From contig NZ_MUKP01000015.1 in the NCBI RefSeq assembly GCF_002081715.1, positions 1 through 64,000 of the forward strand: a DNA stretch of 64,000 nucleotides, given 5' to 3'. Positions 38,871-47,705 of the stretch are shown piece after piece (position 1 is the first letter of the stretch; every line of letters begins with the position of its first letter). The translations under genes were made by a program, and so were the position numbers. Below the pieces are notes generated by a model. It was not told where the DNA came from and made no database searches. It saw only the letters and a program-made list of their open reading frames with translations. Origin of the DNA: Nocardia donostiensis. Lineage in GTDB: Bacteria > Actinomycetota > Actinomycetes > Mycobacteriales > Mycobacteriaceae.

Positions 38871-40016
38871 ATGGCACGCCCAGCATGGAGTGACGACGAG
38901 GTCGAGGCGGTACGGGATCTGGCCCGCAGCTATTTCGAGCGCGAGGTAGTCCCGCACGAGGAGAAGTTCATCGAACAAGGCCACCCCGACCGCGAACTGT
39001 ACCGGCGCGCAGGCGAACTCGGATTGCTGTGCGCTGCGCTGCCAGAGGAGTTCGGTGGTGGCGGCGGCACCTTCGCCCACGAGACCGCGATCATGGAAGA
39101 GCAGGTGCGCGCCGGTGACAGCGCGATGGGCATGCCCGTGCACAGCGCGATCATCGCCCCCTACCTGGCCGAATTCGGGTCCGAGGAACTGAAGCAGCGG
39201 TATCTGCCCAAGGCCGCGAGCGGCGAGATGGTGCTCTCGATCGGGATGACCGAACCCGGCACCGGCTCCGACCTGCAGAACATCAAGACCCGCGCGGTAC
39301 GCGAAGGCGACGAATACGTCATCACCGGTTCGAAGATCTTCATCACCAACGGCTGGCTGTGCGACGGCATCGTCATCGCGGCCAAAACCGACCCGGACAA
39401 GGGCGCGGCGGGTGTTTCGCTGATCTTCGCCGAGGTCGGCGACGACACCCCCGGCTTCACCCGCGGCCGCATCCTGTCCAAGATCGGCGGCAAGGGCCAG
39501 GACACCGCCGAATTGTTCTTCGACGGTCTGCGGGTGCCCGCCGCGAATCTGCTCGGCGGCGTCGAGGGGCAGGGCTTCTACCAGATGATGCAGCTGCTCG
39601 CCCAGGAGCGGCTGGTCACCGCGGTGATGGCGGTCGTGATGGCCGAGCGCGCGGTCGAGTTGACCGTCGAATACACCAAGGGCAGGGAAGCATTCGGCAA
39701 ACCGCTGTTCGCGATGCAGAACACCAAGTTCGAACTCGCCGAATGCGCCACCCTGGCCCGGGTCGGCCGCACCTTCCTCGACGACTGCGTGAGCAAGCAC
39801 CTGCGCGGCGAACTCGATATTCCCACTGCTGCAATGGCCAAGTACTGGCTGACCGATCAACTCGGTATCGTTGTCGACCGCTGCCTACAGTTGTTCGGCG
39901 GCTACGGCTATATGACGGAGTATCCGATTTCCCAGATCTACACCGGCGCTCGCGTACTGCGCATCCTCGCGGGCAGCAACGAGGTGATGAAGGATCTCAT
40001 TGCCCGCTCACTCTGA
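38871..40016 (+). CDS. acyl-CoA dehydrogenase, long-chain/isovaleryl type
   Basis: 381 residues from ATG 38871, seven bases after AGAGGA; ATG 38868 is equally in frame. FAD/substrate motifs MTEPGTGSDLQNI and GSKIFITNG are clear. The usual catalytic Glu of the C-terminal YEGT motif is Ala (RILAGSNEVMK); the Glu in LAQERLVTA matches the alternative position used by long-chain and isovaleryl-CoA dehydrogenases. It oxidises an acyl-CoA to the enoyl-CoA, passing electrons to ETF. A TetR gene overlaps its end, likely its regulator. Confidence 0.92.
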   Translation: MARPAWSDDEVEAVRDLARSYFEREVVPHEEKFIEQGHPDRELYRRAGELGLLCAALPEEFGGGGGTFAHETAIMEEQVRAGDSAMGMPVHSAIIAPYLAEFGSEELKQRYLPKAASGEMVLSIGMTEPGTGSDLQNIKTRAVREGDEYVITGSKIFITNGWLCDGIVIAAKTDPDKGAAGVSLIFAEVGDDTPGFTRGRILSKIGGKGQDTAELFFDGLRVPAANLLGGVEGQGFYQMMQLLAQERLVTAVMAVVMAERAVELTVEYTKGREAFGKPLFAMQNTKFELAECATLARVGRTFLDDCVSKHLRGELDIPTAAMAKYWLTDQLGIVVDRCLQLFGGYGYMTEYPISQIYTGARVLRILAGSNEVMKDLIARSL

Positions 40017-40668
40017 CACCACCACCGGACACCTGGACGCCGTCGCACCCGGCGCGGGTGTTCCGGCTCGACGCCGCAGGCTCGAACCCGACCAGCGGCG
40101 CGCCCAGATCCTGAACCAGGCCATCGAGATGTTCGGCGAGCGCCCGTACGCGGCTGTGTCCACCGCCGAACTGGCGCAGCGGGCAGGTGTGGCCCGCGGG
40201 CTGATCAACCACTACTTCGGTAATAAACGCGACCTGTACCTGGCGGTGGTGCGGCGGATGGTGACATTGCCGAAACCCGATCAGATGGCCGTGCCCGCGG
40301 GCAGCGACCAGGAGCGGATCGAGGCCAGCGTGCGCTGGCTGCTCGATACCATCTCCGAGCACGGCAGCACCTGGGTGAAGGTGACCAGCCACGAAGGCGT
40401 CGGCGACGACCCGGAAGTGCAGCAGATCCTCGATCAGGCCGACGACGCGGCCGCCGAACGGCTGCTGCAGATGGTCGGCCGAGCCGATTCGGCGCACAGC
40501 GAGGCCATGCGGGCGATGGTGCGCGGGTTCGGTGGTTTGGTGAAAGTCGCCGGGCGGGAATGGATCACCCGCGGCACCCTCAGCCGCGAGCAGGTGCATC
40601 AACTGCTGGTGGACATGCTGCGGACATTGGTCACCGAATCGCTGCCGAAAGCCGATCGGACCAACTGA
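40000..40668 (+). CDS. TetR-family regulator coupled to the acyl-CoA dehydrogenase
   Basis: 222 residues if started at TTG 40000, which lies inside the end of the dehydrogenase gene (17-bp overlap); no better start is visible before the DNA-binding domain. The HTH is clear: RRAQILNQAIEMFGERPYAAVSTAELAQRAGVARGLINHYFGNK. It likely controls the dehydrogenase and perhaps the divergent SDR gene in response to an acyl-CoA, by analogy with FadR-like TetR proteins. Confidence 0.85.
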   Translation: MPAHSDTTTGHLDAVAPGAGVPARRRRLEPDQRRAQILNQAIEMFGERPYAAVSTAELAQRAGVARGLINHYFGNKRDLYLAVVRRMVTLPKPDQMAVPAGSDQERIEASVRWLLDTISEHGSTWVKVTSHEGVGDDPEVQQILDQADDAAAERLLQMVGRADSAHSEAMRAMVRGFGGLVKVAGREWITRGTLSREQVHQLLVDMLRTLVTESLPKADRTN

Positions 40669-40830
40669 ACCGTTATGGGTTTCCACGGCGCGTCGTGTTG
40701 ATCTGTCGGGCTCGGTGACAATCTGATCGGCGGGACGTCGCACGGGAACGGCCTTATCCTTCCTGATGTCGGCGCAGGCCGCGGCCAGCTGCCGCCCCGC
40801 CCGGCCGATGGATGTGGAGGAAATCTGGCG

Positions 40831-41595
40831 ATGGCTTATTCGCAGCGCTGGGTGAGTGAACGCTGGCCGGAGGTTCGCAACGACGGCCGCACGGCCCGGT
40901 CCGGCCGTGGTAGCAGACCCGACGAGGACCCCGACGACTACGACGAGGCCGAGTATCGCGAGCCGCGGCCGATCGTGAACCCGTACGCGGTCGTGGCGCT
41001 GGTCGCCGCGCTGCTGTTGTTGTTCCCCGTGGCGCTCGTTTTCGGTCTCATCGCCTTCAGCCATCCCAAGGGCCGCGTGATGGCGTTGTTCGCGCTGCTG
41101 CTCGGCCTCGCCGAAGCCGCTGCCGTGGTGGCGCTGGTGGTGCTGCCCGGTGATGTGGTTTCGGAGGTGAGGTCCCGAGTCGACGCCGCGGCAGCGCAGG
41201 TGACCGGCACCGCTGACGCCACACGCACCGGGGAACACGAACAGCCCGCGCCCCCGTCCACCACGCCCGCCCCGGTGCACACGGCGACCGGCCCAGGCAC
41301 CGCAGCCGAAACGCCGCCCGCGACCAGAGCCACGCCCCTGGTCCCGGTCGCCGCACTGGATACCGCCTGCCCCGAGGCGGGCCTGATCGGGAGCACCGCT
41401 ACGGGCGCGACCCTGCTGTGCCTGGCCGACGCCACCTCGAGCACCGGATACCAGTGGTCCGGCCCCCATACCGTCGCGACCCAGGTGCAGGAGGGCGGCA
41501 CCAGCTGCGACGCGGCGGACACGCTGACCGCCAGAACCGCGGACGGCCGGGCTCTGGTGTGCGAGCGGTCGGTGTGGGTGCTGTGGACCAATTGA
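40831..41595 (+). CDS. membrane protein with DUF4190-like pair of helices and secreted tail
   Basis: 254 residues from ATG 40831 with GGAGG upstream. An acidic, Arg-rich cytoplasmic N-terminus (1-48), two transmembrane helices (YAVVALVAALLLLFPVALVFGLIAF and VMALFALLLGLAEAAAVVALVVL), a Thr/Pro-rich extracytoplasmic linker, and a small C-terminal domain with four Cys (CPEAG, LLCLAD, SCDAAD, LVCERS) that may form disulfides. No function is known. It is followed at once by repeat copy B. Confidence 0.7.
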   Translation: MAYSQRWVSERWPEVRNDGRTARSGRGSRPDEDPDDYDEAEYREPRPIVNPYAVVALVAALLLLFPVALVFGLIAFSHPKGRVMALFALLLGLAEAAAVVALVVLPGDVVSEVRSRVDAAAAQVTGTADATRTGEHEQPAPPSTTPAPVHTATGPGTAAETPPATRATPLVPVAALDTACPEAGLIGSTATGATLLCLADATSSTGYQWSGPHTVATQVQEGGTSCDAADTLTARTADGRALVCERSVWVLWTN

Positions 41596-41602
41596 CCTCC
41601 GC

Positions 41603-41823
41603 CTCCCTGAAGAAAGAGGGTCCAATCCTCGCGAGTTGGGTTTCGGTGTTTCACCGCAGACAGCTGGAAGATCGAGCCTTGTGCAGTCTTACGTCCGCTC
41701 CACAGGCGCTCATGTCTCCGCTGGCCCGACGGGGACAGTTCGGGACTGGACCATATGCGCTGACCTCCGCCTGAAAGGCGGAAGCTTGCGCACTACGTTC
41801 GCTGGGTCACTCCGGTCCCGCGA
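41603..41823 (+). repeat. dispersed repeat, copy B
   Basis: About 220 bp, similar over its whole length and in the same orientation to 27202-27414. Hairpins with CTGAA loops recur here (CCGCC-TGAAA-GGCGG near 41767). It begins 8 bp after the stop of the preceding gene. Another inverted pair, CGCGACAG and complement, flanks its end. Confidence 0.75.
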
Positions 41824-41867
41824 CAGCGACCTTGCCGACGCCTGTCGCGCACCGCTGCAGCGGTTGC

Positions 41868-41949
41868 GGAGGTACGCATAGAGCGCATGGCCGGAGCGAA
41901 GGCGGAGGTACGCATAGAGCGCACGGCCGGAGCGAAGGCGGAGGTACGC
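41868..41949. repeat. 36-bp tandem repeat, 2.3 copies
   Basis: GGAGGTACGCATAGAGCGCA plus 16 more bases recur with a period of exactly 36 (starts at 41868, 41904, 41940), with one T/C difference. It lies just past the stop of the polymerase-domain gene. A slippage-prone tract with no coding role seen. Confidence 0.8.
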
Positions 41950-41950
41950 C

Positions 41951-42958
41951 TTAGCCCTGTTCGGCTTTCCTGGCCCGGCTCGGCTGCACACGTGGCGGCT
42001 CATTGGGCATCTTCGGATATTGCGGCGGCCACGGCGCATCCATCAGTCCTGCCGCCAGGTCCCGTTCGGACATCTCCAGCAGCGGTGCTATCGATTGCGG
42101 CGGCCGGTCGGCCCACGGGTCGCCGCGTTCGGCCAGTCGGGTGGGGACAGTGGCGATGGTCAGCTCGTCGGGGACGACGGTGTCGAGTTCGGACCAGTCG
42201 ATGGGCGTCGACACCTGGGCCCCGACCTTCGGCCGCACACACCACGCGCCGAAAACCGTTTTATGTGGCGCGTTCTGGTTGTAGTCGACGAAAACCCGCT
42301 GACCGCGCTCCTCTTTCCACCAGTGCGCGGTGATCTCGTCGGGATAGCGCCGCTCCAGTTCCCGGGCCAGCGCCACGGCCGCGGACCGCACCTGGTATCC
42401 GTCCCAACGCGGCTCCAGTGCCACATACAGGTGCAGACCGCGCGACCCGGAGGTTTTGATCCGGGTATCGATGCCGAGTTCGGTACACAACTCCCGGACG
42501 AGCACGGCTGCCCGGCGCAGTTCGTCGAACCCGATACCAGGGGAGGGATCGAGGTCGATGCGGAGCTCGTCGCTGATCCGCAGGTCGGTGACTCGGTTGG
42601 GCCAGACGTGGAAACCGAGGCAACCCTGGTTGACCGCCCACAGGATATGCGCCAGATCGTGGGCGACCAGCGCGTCGCTGGTGGTGCCGTTGGGGGTGGA
42701 CACCTGCACGGTGTGCAGCCAGTCCGGCGCGGATTTCGGCACCCGTTTCTGGAACCACGATTTGCCCGACGCGCCGTCGGGATAGCGTTCCAGCAGCAGC
42801 GGCCGGTCGCCCACGACCCGCAGGAACGGTTCGGCGACGGCCTGGTAGTAGCGCACCAGATCCAGTTTCGTCTCCCCGCGCTTACTGAAATACACCTTGT
42901 CGGGGTGGCTGATGGTGACGGTGCGCCCGTCGGTATCGATATCGATCGAATCGCTCAC
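41951..42958 (-). CDS. LigD-type polymerase-domain (archaeo-eukaryotic primase-like) protein
   Basis: 335 residues from GTG 42958 (GTGA overlap with the ligase gene). It begins with the strand VTISHPDKVYFSKRGETKLDLVRYY and includes LLLERYPDGASGKSWFQKRVP, the metal-binding DELRIDLDPSPGIGFDE and the SGSRGLHLYV motif. These are the features of NHEJ polymerase domains (PolDom, PrimPol superfamily). Stand-alone PolDom proteins beside LigC (Rv3730c-Rv3731 pattern) fill short gaps with ribonucleotides during base-excision or end-joining repair. Confidence 0.92.
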   Translation of the reverse strand: MSDSIDIDTDGRTVTISHPDKVYFSKRGETKLDLVRYYQAVAEPFLRVVGDRPLLLERYPDGASGKSWFQKRVPKSAPDWLHTVQVSTPNGTTSDALVAHDLAHILWAVNQGCLGFHVWPNRVTDLRISDELRIDLDPSPGIGFDELRRAAVLVRELCTELGIDTRIKTSGSRGLHLYVALEPRWDGYQVRSAAVALARELERRYPDEITAHWWKEERGQRVFVDYNQNAPHKTVFGAWCVRPKVGAQVSTPIDWSELDTVVPDELTIATVPTRLAERGDPWADRPPQSIAPLLEMSERDLAAGLMDAPWPPQYPKMPNEPPRVQPSRARKAEQG

Positions 42959-44040
42959 CGCGCCACCTCGCTGCCGAAGATCGCGGCGAGTTCGGCGGGC
43001 GCCACCTCGTCGAGCTGGCCATAGGTGCACGATTCGGGGGTGCGGTCGGGGCGGAACCGCACCAGCCGCCCGCCGTGGCGGAACCGGCCCGACTGCACAT
43101 GTTCGTAACGGACCTCGGCGACCAGTTCCGGCCGCAGCGCCTCCCAGGACAGGTCCTTGCCGCCGGTCCAGCGGCTCACCCCGCCCGGCATCTTCCCGCT
43201 CGCCGTAGCCTGCGCGGCGGCGTCGGCCCAGTCCCGCCACGGATGGTCGTCCAGGGCACCGGCGCGATACGGTTCCAGCTCACCGAGCAGTTCCTTGCGA
43301 CGGTCTGCAGTGAAACTGCTGGCCACCCCCACGTGATGCAGGTTGCTTTCCTCGTCGTAGAGGCCGAGCAACAGCGAGCCGACGCCCTGGCCATCCTTGT
43401 GGATCCGGTATCCGGCCACCACACAGTCAGCGGTGCGTTCGTGTTTGACCTTGAGCATCACCCGCTTGTCCTGCAAATACTCCAGATCGTTGCCCTTGAC
43501 CATCACCCCGTCGAAACCGGCACCTTCGAAGCGGGTGAACCAGTCCTGTGCCACCGCCGGGTCGTGGGTGACCGGGGTGAGGTGCACGCGGGCTGGTTCG
43601 GTGTTCAGGATCGTCTCGAGCAGCCGTCTGCGTTCGATGAACGGCTCGGCGGTCAGGTCACGGTCGTCGAGCGCGAGCAGGTCGAACGCCACGAAACTGG
43701 CCGGTGTCTCTGCGGCCAGTTTCGCTACCCGCGACGCGGCCGGATGCAGTCGCAGCTGCAGAGCATCGAAATCCAGGCCGTTCTCGGTGACGATGACAAT
43801 CTCCCCGTCCACGACGCACCGTTGCGGCAGCGCCTGTTTCAACAGCTCGGCGACCTCCGGGAAATACCTGGTCAGCGGGCGGTCGTTACGGGAACCGAGT
43901 TCGACTTCGGCGCCGTCGCGGAACACCACGCAGCGGAAGCCGTCCCATTTGGGTTCATAGCTCAGGCCCGGCTCGCGCGGGATGGCGGGCGCGGTCTTGG
44001 CCAGCATCGGTCGGACGGGCGGCAGCACCGGTAGGTCCAC
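42955..44040 (-). CDS. ligC: ATP-dependent DNA ligase LigC
   Basis: 361 residues, close to Rv3731 LigC (358 aa). Motif I is EPKWDGFRC with the adenylated Lys31; further nucleotidyl-transferase motifs include VDGEIVI and FDGVMVKGND, and the C-terminal OB domain contains KVKHERTADCVVAGYR. It seals nicks using ATP, acting with the overlapping PolDom gene in stationary-phase base-excision repair or backup NHEJ. The Ku gene is not in the window. Confidence 0.95.
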   Translation of the reverse strand: MDLPVLPPVRPMLAKTAPAIPREPGLSYEPKWDGFRCVVFRDGAEVELGSRNDRPLTRYFPEVAELLKQALPQRCVVDGEIVIVTENGLDFDALQLRLHPAASRVAKLAAETPASFVAFDLLALDDRDLTAEPFIERRRLLETILNTEPARVHLTPVTHDPAVAQDWFTRFEGAGFDGVMVKGNDLEYLQDKRVMLKVKHERTADCVVAGYRIHKDGQGVGSLLLGLYDEESNLHHVGVASSFTADRRKELLGELEPYRAGALDDHPWRDWADAAAQATASGKMPGGVSRWTGGKDLSWEALRPELVAEVRYEHVQSGRFRHGGRLVRFRPDRTPESCTYGQLDEVAPAELAAIFGSEVAR

Positions 44041-44190
44041 GGTCCTCCTCGGGTCGGTCTCACCGATATCGACGTCGCGGCCGACGGTGATTCATCGGTG
44101 CGGCGATCGTATGCGGCCCCACCGACACATCGATGCCCAAGCGCCGCGACGCACCGAACGCCCGAGATTCGGCGACCGGATCGTGCCGGC

Positions 44191-44592
44191 TCAGCCGTCG
44201 AGCCACCCGTGTTCGTCGGCGAAAGCGGTGAGCCGTGCCCGGATGGTGACGATCTCCCCTGCGGTGAGGGCGGGACTGGCATCCAGCAGCAGTTCGGTGA
44301 TCAGGCGGGTGTGTTCGGCGGCGGTCAGCACTACCGCGCCGCCGGACCGGTCTCTGCCCCGATGCCGCGCGCCGGAACTCGCCGCGCCACCCGCGGTGGT
44401 GAGGTTGATCGCCTTCGGGCCGCGGTCGCCTTCGGTGATATCGAATTCGAACACCCGTCCTTGGCGAAGTTCGTCTTCGTCGAGACCGATATCGTTGACG
44501 TGGACGAATACATCGGGCCCGCCGTCGTCGGGGCGGATGAAACCGAAACCCCGCGAGCCGTCGAACGATACCAATTTCCCGATGGACACCAC
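44191..44592 (-). CDS. cold-shock-domain protein with C-terminal extension
   Basis: 133 residues from GTG 44592. Residues 1-66 are a cold-shock domain: GKLVSFDGSRGFGFIRPDDGGPDVFVHVNDI, with RNP1 (RGFGFI) and RNP2 (VFVHV). The second half is a helical domain (EHTRLITELLLDASPALTAGEI), giving the longer two-domain layout common in actinobacteria. It binds single-stranded RNA/DNA, probably as an RNA chaperone. It lies 28 bp after the flotillin-like gene on the same strand. Confidence 0.9.
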   Translation of the reverse strand: MVSIGKLVSFDGSRGFGFIRPDDGGPDVFVHVNDIGLDEDELRQGRVFEFDITEGDRGPKAINLTTAGGAASSGARHRGRDRSGGAVVLTAAEHTRLITELLLDASPALTAGEIVTIRARLTAFADEHGWLDG

Positions 44593-44620
44593 ACCCGCTC
44601 CTCGCGCCGACGCTACCCGG

Positions 44621-45727
44621 TCACTGTAGCCCCGGCTCCTGCTTGTCGTCGGTGGAAAGCGCCTTTTGCAGTGAATTGAATACAGTCAGGCCTTGCCCCA
44701 CCATCCCGTTGAGCAGTTCGCCCACCCCGTCGGGGCCGTTGAGCACCGTGAGGTTGGCGTTGGACAGCCCGCGCGCGGCCTGTTCCACGATCAGCGGCAG
44801 CTGCTCGATGAGCATCTGATCCAGCGCGATCCGGTTGTGCGAGGCGGCGGCTTCGGCCTGGATACGGGTGCGATCCGCTTCGGCTTCGGCCAGAATCCGC
44901 ACGCGCTCGGCCTCGGCCTCCGCCGGTTTCACCACCTCGGCCTGCAGCTGTTGTTCGCGCAGCTCGGCTTCTTTGCGGGCCTGCTCGGAGAGGGCGCTGA
45001 GGACCTGTTGCTGGGCGAGCGCTTGGGCGAGCGGCCCTGCCGCGGCGGCCTCGGCTTCGGCCTTATCGATATCGCGCTGATACCCGGCCTTCAAGATGGC
45101 GGTTTCCCGCTCGTACTCGGCCCGTTTGCGCAGCGATTCCTGTTCGGCCTCCGCCGAGCGTTGCGCGGCCTGCGATTGCGCGATCTGGGCGTCACGTTGC
45201 ACGGCCGCGTTGTGCGGGGCGGCCAGCGCGGAGATGTAGCCCAGGTTGCCGTCGTCGATGGACTGGATCTGGAACGAATCGACCCACAGGCCGATATTGC
45301 CCATCTCCACCTTCGATGCCACCAGCACTTCGTCGGCCAGCCGCTGGCGTTCGCGGATGATCTCCTCGACGGTCATCGAACCGATGATCGATCGCAGATG
45401 CCCGGAGAAGATGCGCCCGGTCAGCACCGACATCTCCTGCTCCTGTTCGGACAGGAACCGCTGCGCCGCGTTGACGATCGAGGCGGTGTCGTTGGCTACC
45501 TTGAATGCGATCACCGCGCGCACCTGTAGCTGGATCGCCTGCTTGGTGACGCAGCGCTCCATGATTTCGGCCTCGAACATGGCCAGCGACAGGTAGCGAA
45601 CCTTGCGGAAGAACGGCATCACCCACGTGCCGCGGCCGATGATCACCCGAAACGGTGCGCTGTCCTTGCTCTTGGCGCCACTGACCAGCATTGCCTCGTC
45701 AGGATTCGGCACATGGTAGCCGAGCAC
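44621..45727 (-). CDS. flotillin-like SPFH protein
   Basis: 368 residues from GTG 45727, chosen because GGGAGA precedes it at good spacing. An SPFH domain with ERCVTKQAIQLQVRAVIAFKV leads into a long Ala/Glu/Gln coiled coil (EAEAERVRILAEAEADRTRIQAEA) as in flotillins. There is no N-terminal membrane helix, so it probably associates with the membrane by its SPFH face. The small NfeD-like gene lies 25 bp upstream. This is a second SPFH unit next to the one at 19744-21473. Confidence 0.88.
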   Translation of the reverse strand: MLGYHVPNPDEAMLVSGAKSKDSAPFRVIIGRGTWVMPFFRKVRYLSLAMFEAEIMERCVTKQAIQLQVRAVIAFKVANDTASIVNAAQRFLSEQEQEMSVLTGRIFSGHLRSIIGSMTVEEIIRERQRLADEVLVASKVEMGNIGLWVDSFQIQSIDDGNLGYISALAAPHNAAVQRDAQIAQSQAAQRSAEAEQESLRKRAEYERETAILKAGYQRDIDKAEAEAAAAGPLAQALAQQQVLSALSEQARKEAELREQQLQAEVVKPAEAEAERVRILAEAEADRTRIQAEAAASHNRIALDQMLIEQLPLIVEQAARGLSNANLTVLNGPDGVGELLNGMVGQGLTVFNSLQKALSTDDKQEPGLQ

Positions 45728-45752
45728 GTCTGTCTCCCTTGCTGTTACGTCG

Positions 45753-45980
45753 TCACTCCCGCTGATCCGTGACGAGAGGGATCCACGGCACCACATCGGC
45801 GATGCGCCCGGAATCCACGGCGACGATCAGCACGCTGTCTCCGGCCGCGATCGGCTCGGTGGCGCGTGCGATATACAGCTCGGTTCCCCCTCGGACGGCG
45901 ACCCGGACTTCGCCCAGCATCCCGCTTTCTCGGATCGGCGACACCAGCTTACCGGTCGAACCCACTACGTCGTCGGTCAA
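45753..45980 (-). CDS. small NfeD-type OB-fold protein
   Basis: 75 residues, TTG start supported by AGGAGG at correct distance. The sequence STGKLVSPIRESGMLGEVRV ... AGDSVLIVAVDSGRIADVVPW is the C-terminal OB fold of NfeD proteins without membrane helices. It precedes the flotillin-like gene, so the two form a soluble NfeD/flotillin pair. Confidence 0.75.
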   Translation of the reverse strand: MTDDVVGSTGKLVSPIRESGMLGEVRVAVRGGTELYIARATEPIAAGDSVLIVAVDSGRIADVVPWIPLVTDQRE

Positions 45981-46133
45981 TGCGCGAACCTCCTTGCCGC
46001 AAGCTTATGTTCGTAACACGGCTTGCTCGCCGGAACGAAACCAGATGGGGCGCAAGAGCTGTGCGTATCGGCGGTCAGCGGACCGGAATTCCGGCGTGTG
46101 GCAAGGCCGCTGGGGCAGCGGTACCGACCGGTG

Positions 46134-46760
46134 TCAGTCGCGGTACAGCGCGCGGTAGGCGGTGATCATCGCGACAATGTGGTCGACGATCTGTTCCCGG
46201 CTCGCCCGCAGCGACCCGTTCAACCAGGCCGAGAACATACCGGCGTTGCCGCTGGCCATGGTGACCGCGGCCAGTCTGCGCCGCACCGGGTCGGCGATAT
46301 GGGCGAACAAATGGTCCTGGATGAGCCGGGTGAACGCGGGCATCACCGCGATGGTGGTCTGGCCGAGGCCGGTGCTGGAATACGGCTCGACCAGGAACAG
46401 CCGCGATTTACGCGGATCCTCCAGCACCTTGTCCACCAAAACCTCGGACAGGGCGCGGTCGCGGGAGGGATCGTCGGCCACCGCGAAAGCGGTCATCGGC
46501 TCCAGGAATTCCTCGGCCACCTGCCGGTAGAGCACGTCGAGCAGCTCGTCGCGGCTGGCGAAACTCTCGTAGAAGTAGCGGTCGGTGAGGTTGGCGCGAC
46601 GGCACACCGCGCGCATGGTCACCCCGGCCGCCCCGGACTCGCCGATCAGATCCAGTGCGGCCTCGAGCAGCGCCGCACGCCGCGCCTGCTTGCGCTCGGT
46701 GAGCGTGGTTCCGCCCCAGATGCGGGGCCCTGCCTCGTCTGATCGCTGATCTGTCTGCAC
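46134..46760 (-). CDS. TetR-family regulator
   Basis: 208 residues. HTH region: RRAALLEAALDLIGESGAAGVTMRAVCRRANLTDRYFYESFASRDEL. The ligand domain is helical and unassigned. It is divergent from the PAP2 phosphatase gene; if the latter starts at 46774 only 13 bp separate them, which makes a later PAP2 start more likely. Confidence 0.87.
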   Translation of the reverse strand: MQTDQRSDEAGPRIWGGTTLTERKQARRAALLEAALDLIGESGAAGVTMRAVCRRANLTDRYFYESFASRDELLDVLYRQVAEEFLEPMTAFAVADDPSRDRALSEVLVDKVLEDPRKSRLFLVEPYSSTGLGQTTIAVMPAFTRLIQDHLFAHIADPVRRRLAAVTMASGNAGMFSAWLNGSLRASREQIVDHIVAMITAYRALYRD

Positions 46761-46773
46761 CTTTCCACACTAA

Positions 46774-47679
46774 ATGGCGCCGCCGAACCGCCGCCGAAGT
46801 CCGCCCCGCCGCACCGATCCAGCCGAGGTCCCCGGCTATCAGCCACGCCCAGAGCTATGCCCGGCGAAACCACCCGGAGCTGTCACAACTAGGGTGAACC
46901 CAGTGCTGGTGCCTGCGTTCTTGCTGGCCGCGACGGCGGCGATCATCACCGGATACGTCCTCTTCGGTGATGCCCGCACCCGTTCGGATATGCCCGTTGT
47001 CGACTGGGTGGCCTCCTGGCGGGGCGAACCACTCACCACGGTCGCGACCGTCATCACCCATCTCGGCGGCTCGCTGGCCATGTGGATTCTCGCGTTGACA
47101 GTGTGCGCCTGGTGTTACCGGCGCGGGCGACGGCCGGAGTTGACTGCGATCGCTGTCGCGGGGCTGGGTGCCTTGGTCACCGTCCAGCCGCTCAAACACG
47201 CGATCGGGCGGGAACGCCCGCCCGTGGATGGGCGGTTGGTGACCGTTATCGATCCGGCGTATCCATCGGGCCACAGTCTCGGTTCCGCCGCGGTCGTCGG
47301 GACCGTGGCCGCCCTGGCCGTGATACACGCCCGGAGCAGGAGGATCGCGGTGACCGCGGCAACGGCGGCGAGCTGTTTCGTCGCGCTGGTCGGACTCTCC
47401 CGCATCTACCTGGGAGTGCACTGGCCGACGGACGTCCTCGCAGGCTGGGCAATCGGCGGCCTGTGGGTACTCGCTGCCCTGGCCGTTCACCGCCGGGTCG
47501 GCCGGACGAGCGTCCCGACGGACTCCCACGCAGGCACCGAAACGGCTGCCGCGTCCATGACGAGCTCGAGCGCTGAAACCGATACGTCTACGGCCATCTG
47601 CACCGACACGCCCGAGGACAAGGGCATGAGCAGGAACGGCGAGACCCCGCGGGCTCACGGTTACGAGCAGGGAAGGTGA
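46774..47679 (+). CDS. PAP2-superfamily membrane phosphatase
   Basis: Up to 301 residues; starts at GTG 46894 or 46903 (just after a TAGGGT -10-like motif, possible leaderless mRNA) would remove a Pro/Arg-rich 40-residue tail. Five to six transmembrane helices. The three PAP2 motifs are present: KHAIGRERP, YPSGHSLGS and SRIYLGVHWPTDV. Such enzymes dephosphorylate lipid phosphates (undecaprenyl-PP, phosphatidate or decaprenyl-phosphoribose types) at the outer membrane face. The last 60 residues are Ser/Thr-rich and probably disordered. The substrate is unknown. Confidence 0.88.
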   Translation: MAPPNRRRSPPRRTDPAEVPGYQPRPELCPAKPPGAVTTRVNPVLVPAFLLAATAAIITGYVLFGDARTRSDMPVVDWVASWRGEPLTTVATVITHLGGSLAMWILALTVCAWCYRRGRRPELTAIAVAGLGALVTVQPLKHAIGRERPPVDGRLVTVIDPAYPSGHSLGSAAVVGTVAALAVIHARSRRIAVTAATAASCFVALVGLSRIYLGVHWPTDVLAGWAIGGLWVLAALAVHRRVGRTSVPTDSHAGTETAAASMTSSSAETDTSTAICTDTPEDKGMSRNGETPRAHGYEQGR

Positions 47680-47705
47680 ACCAGCGCCTGCACTAGCGTG
47701 ACGTC

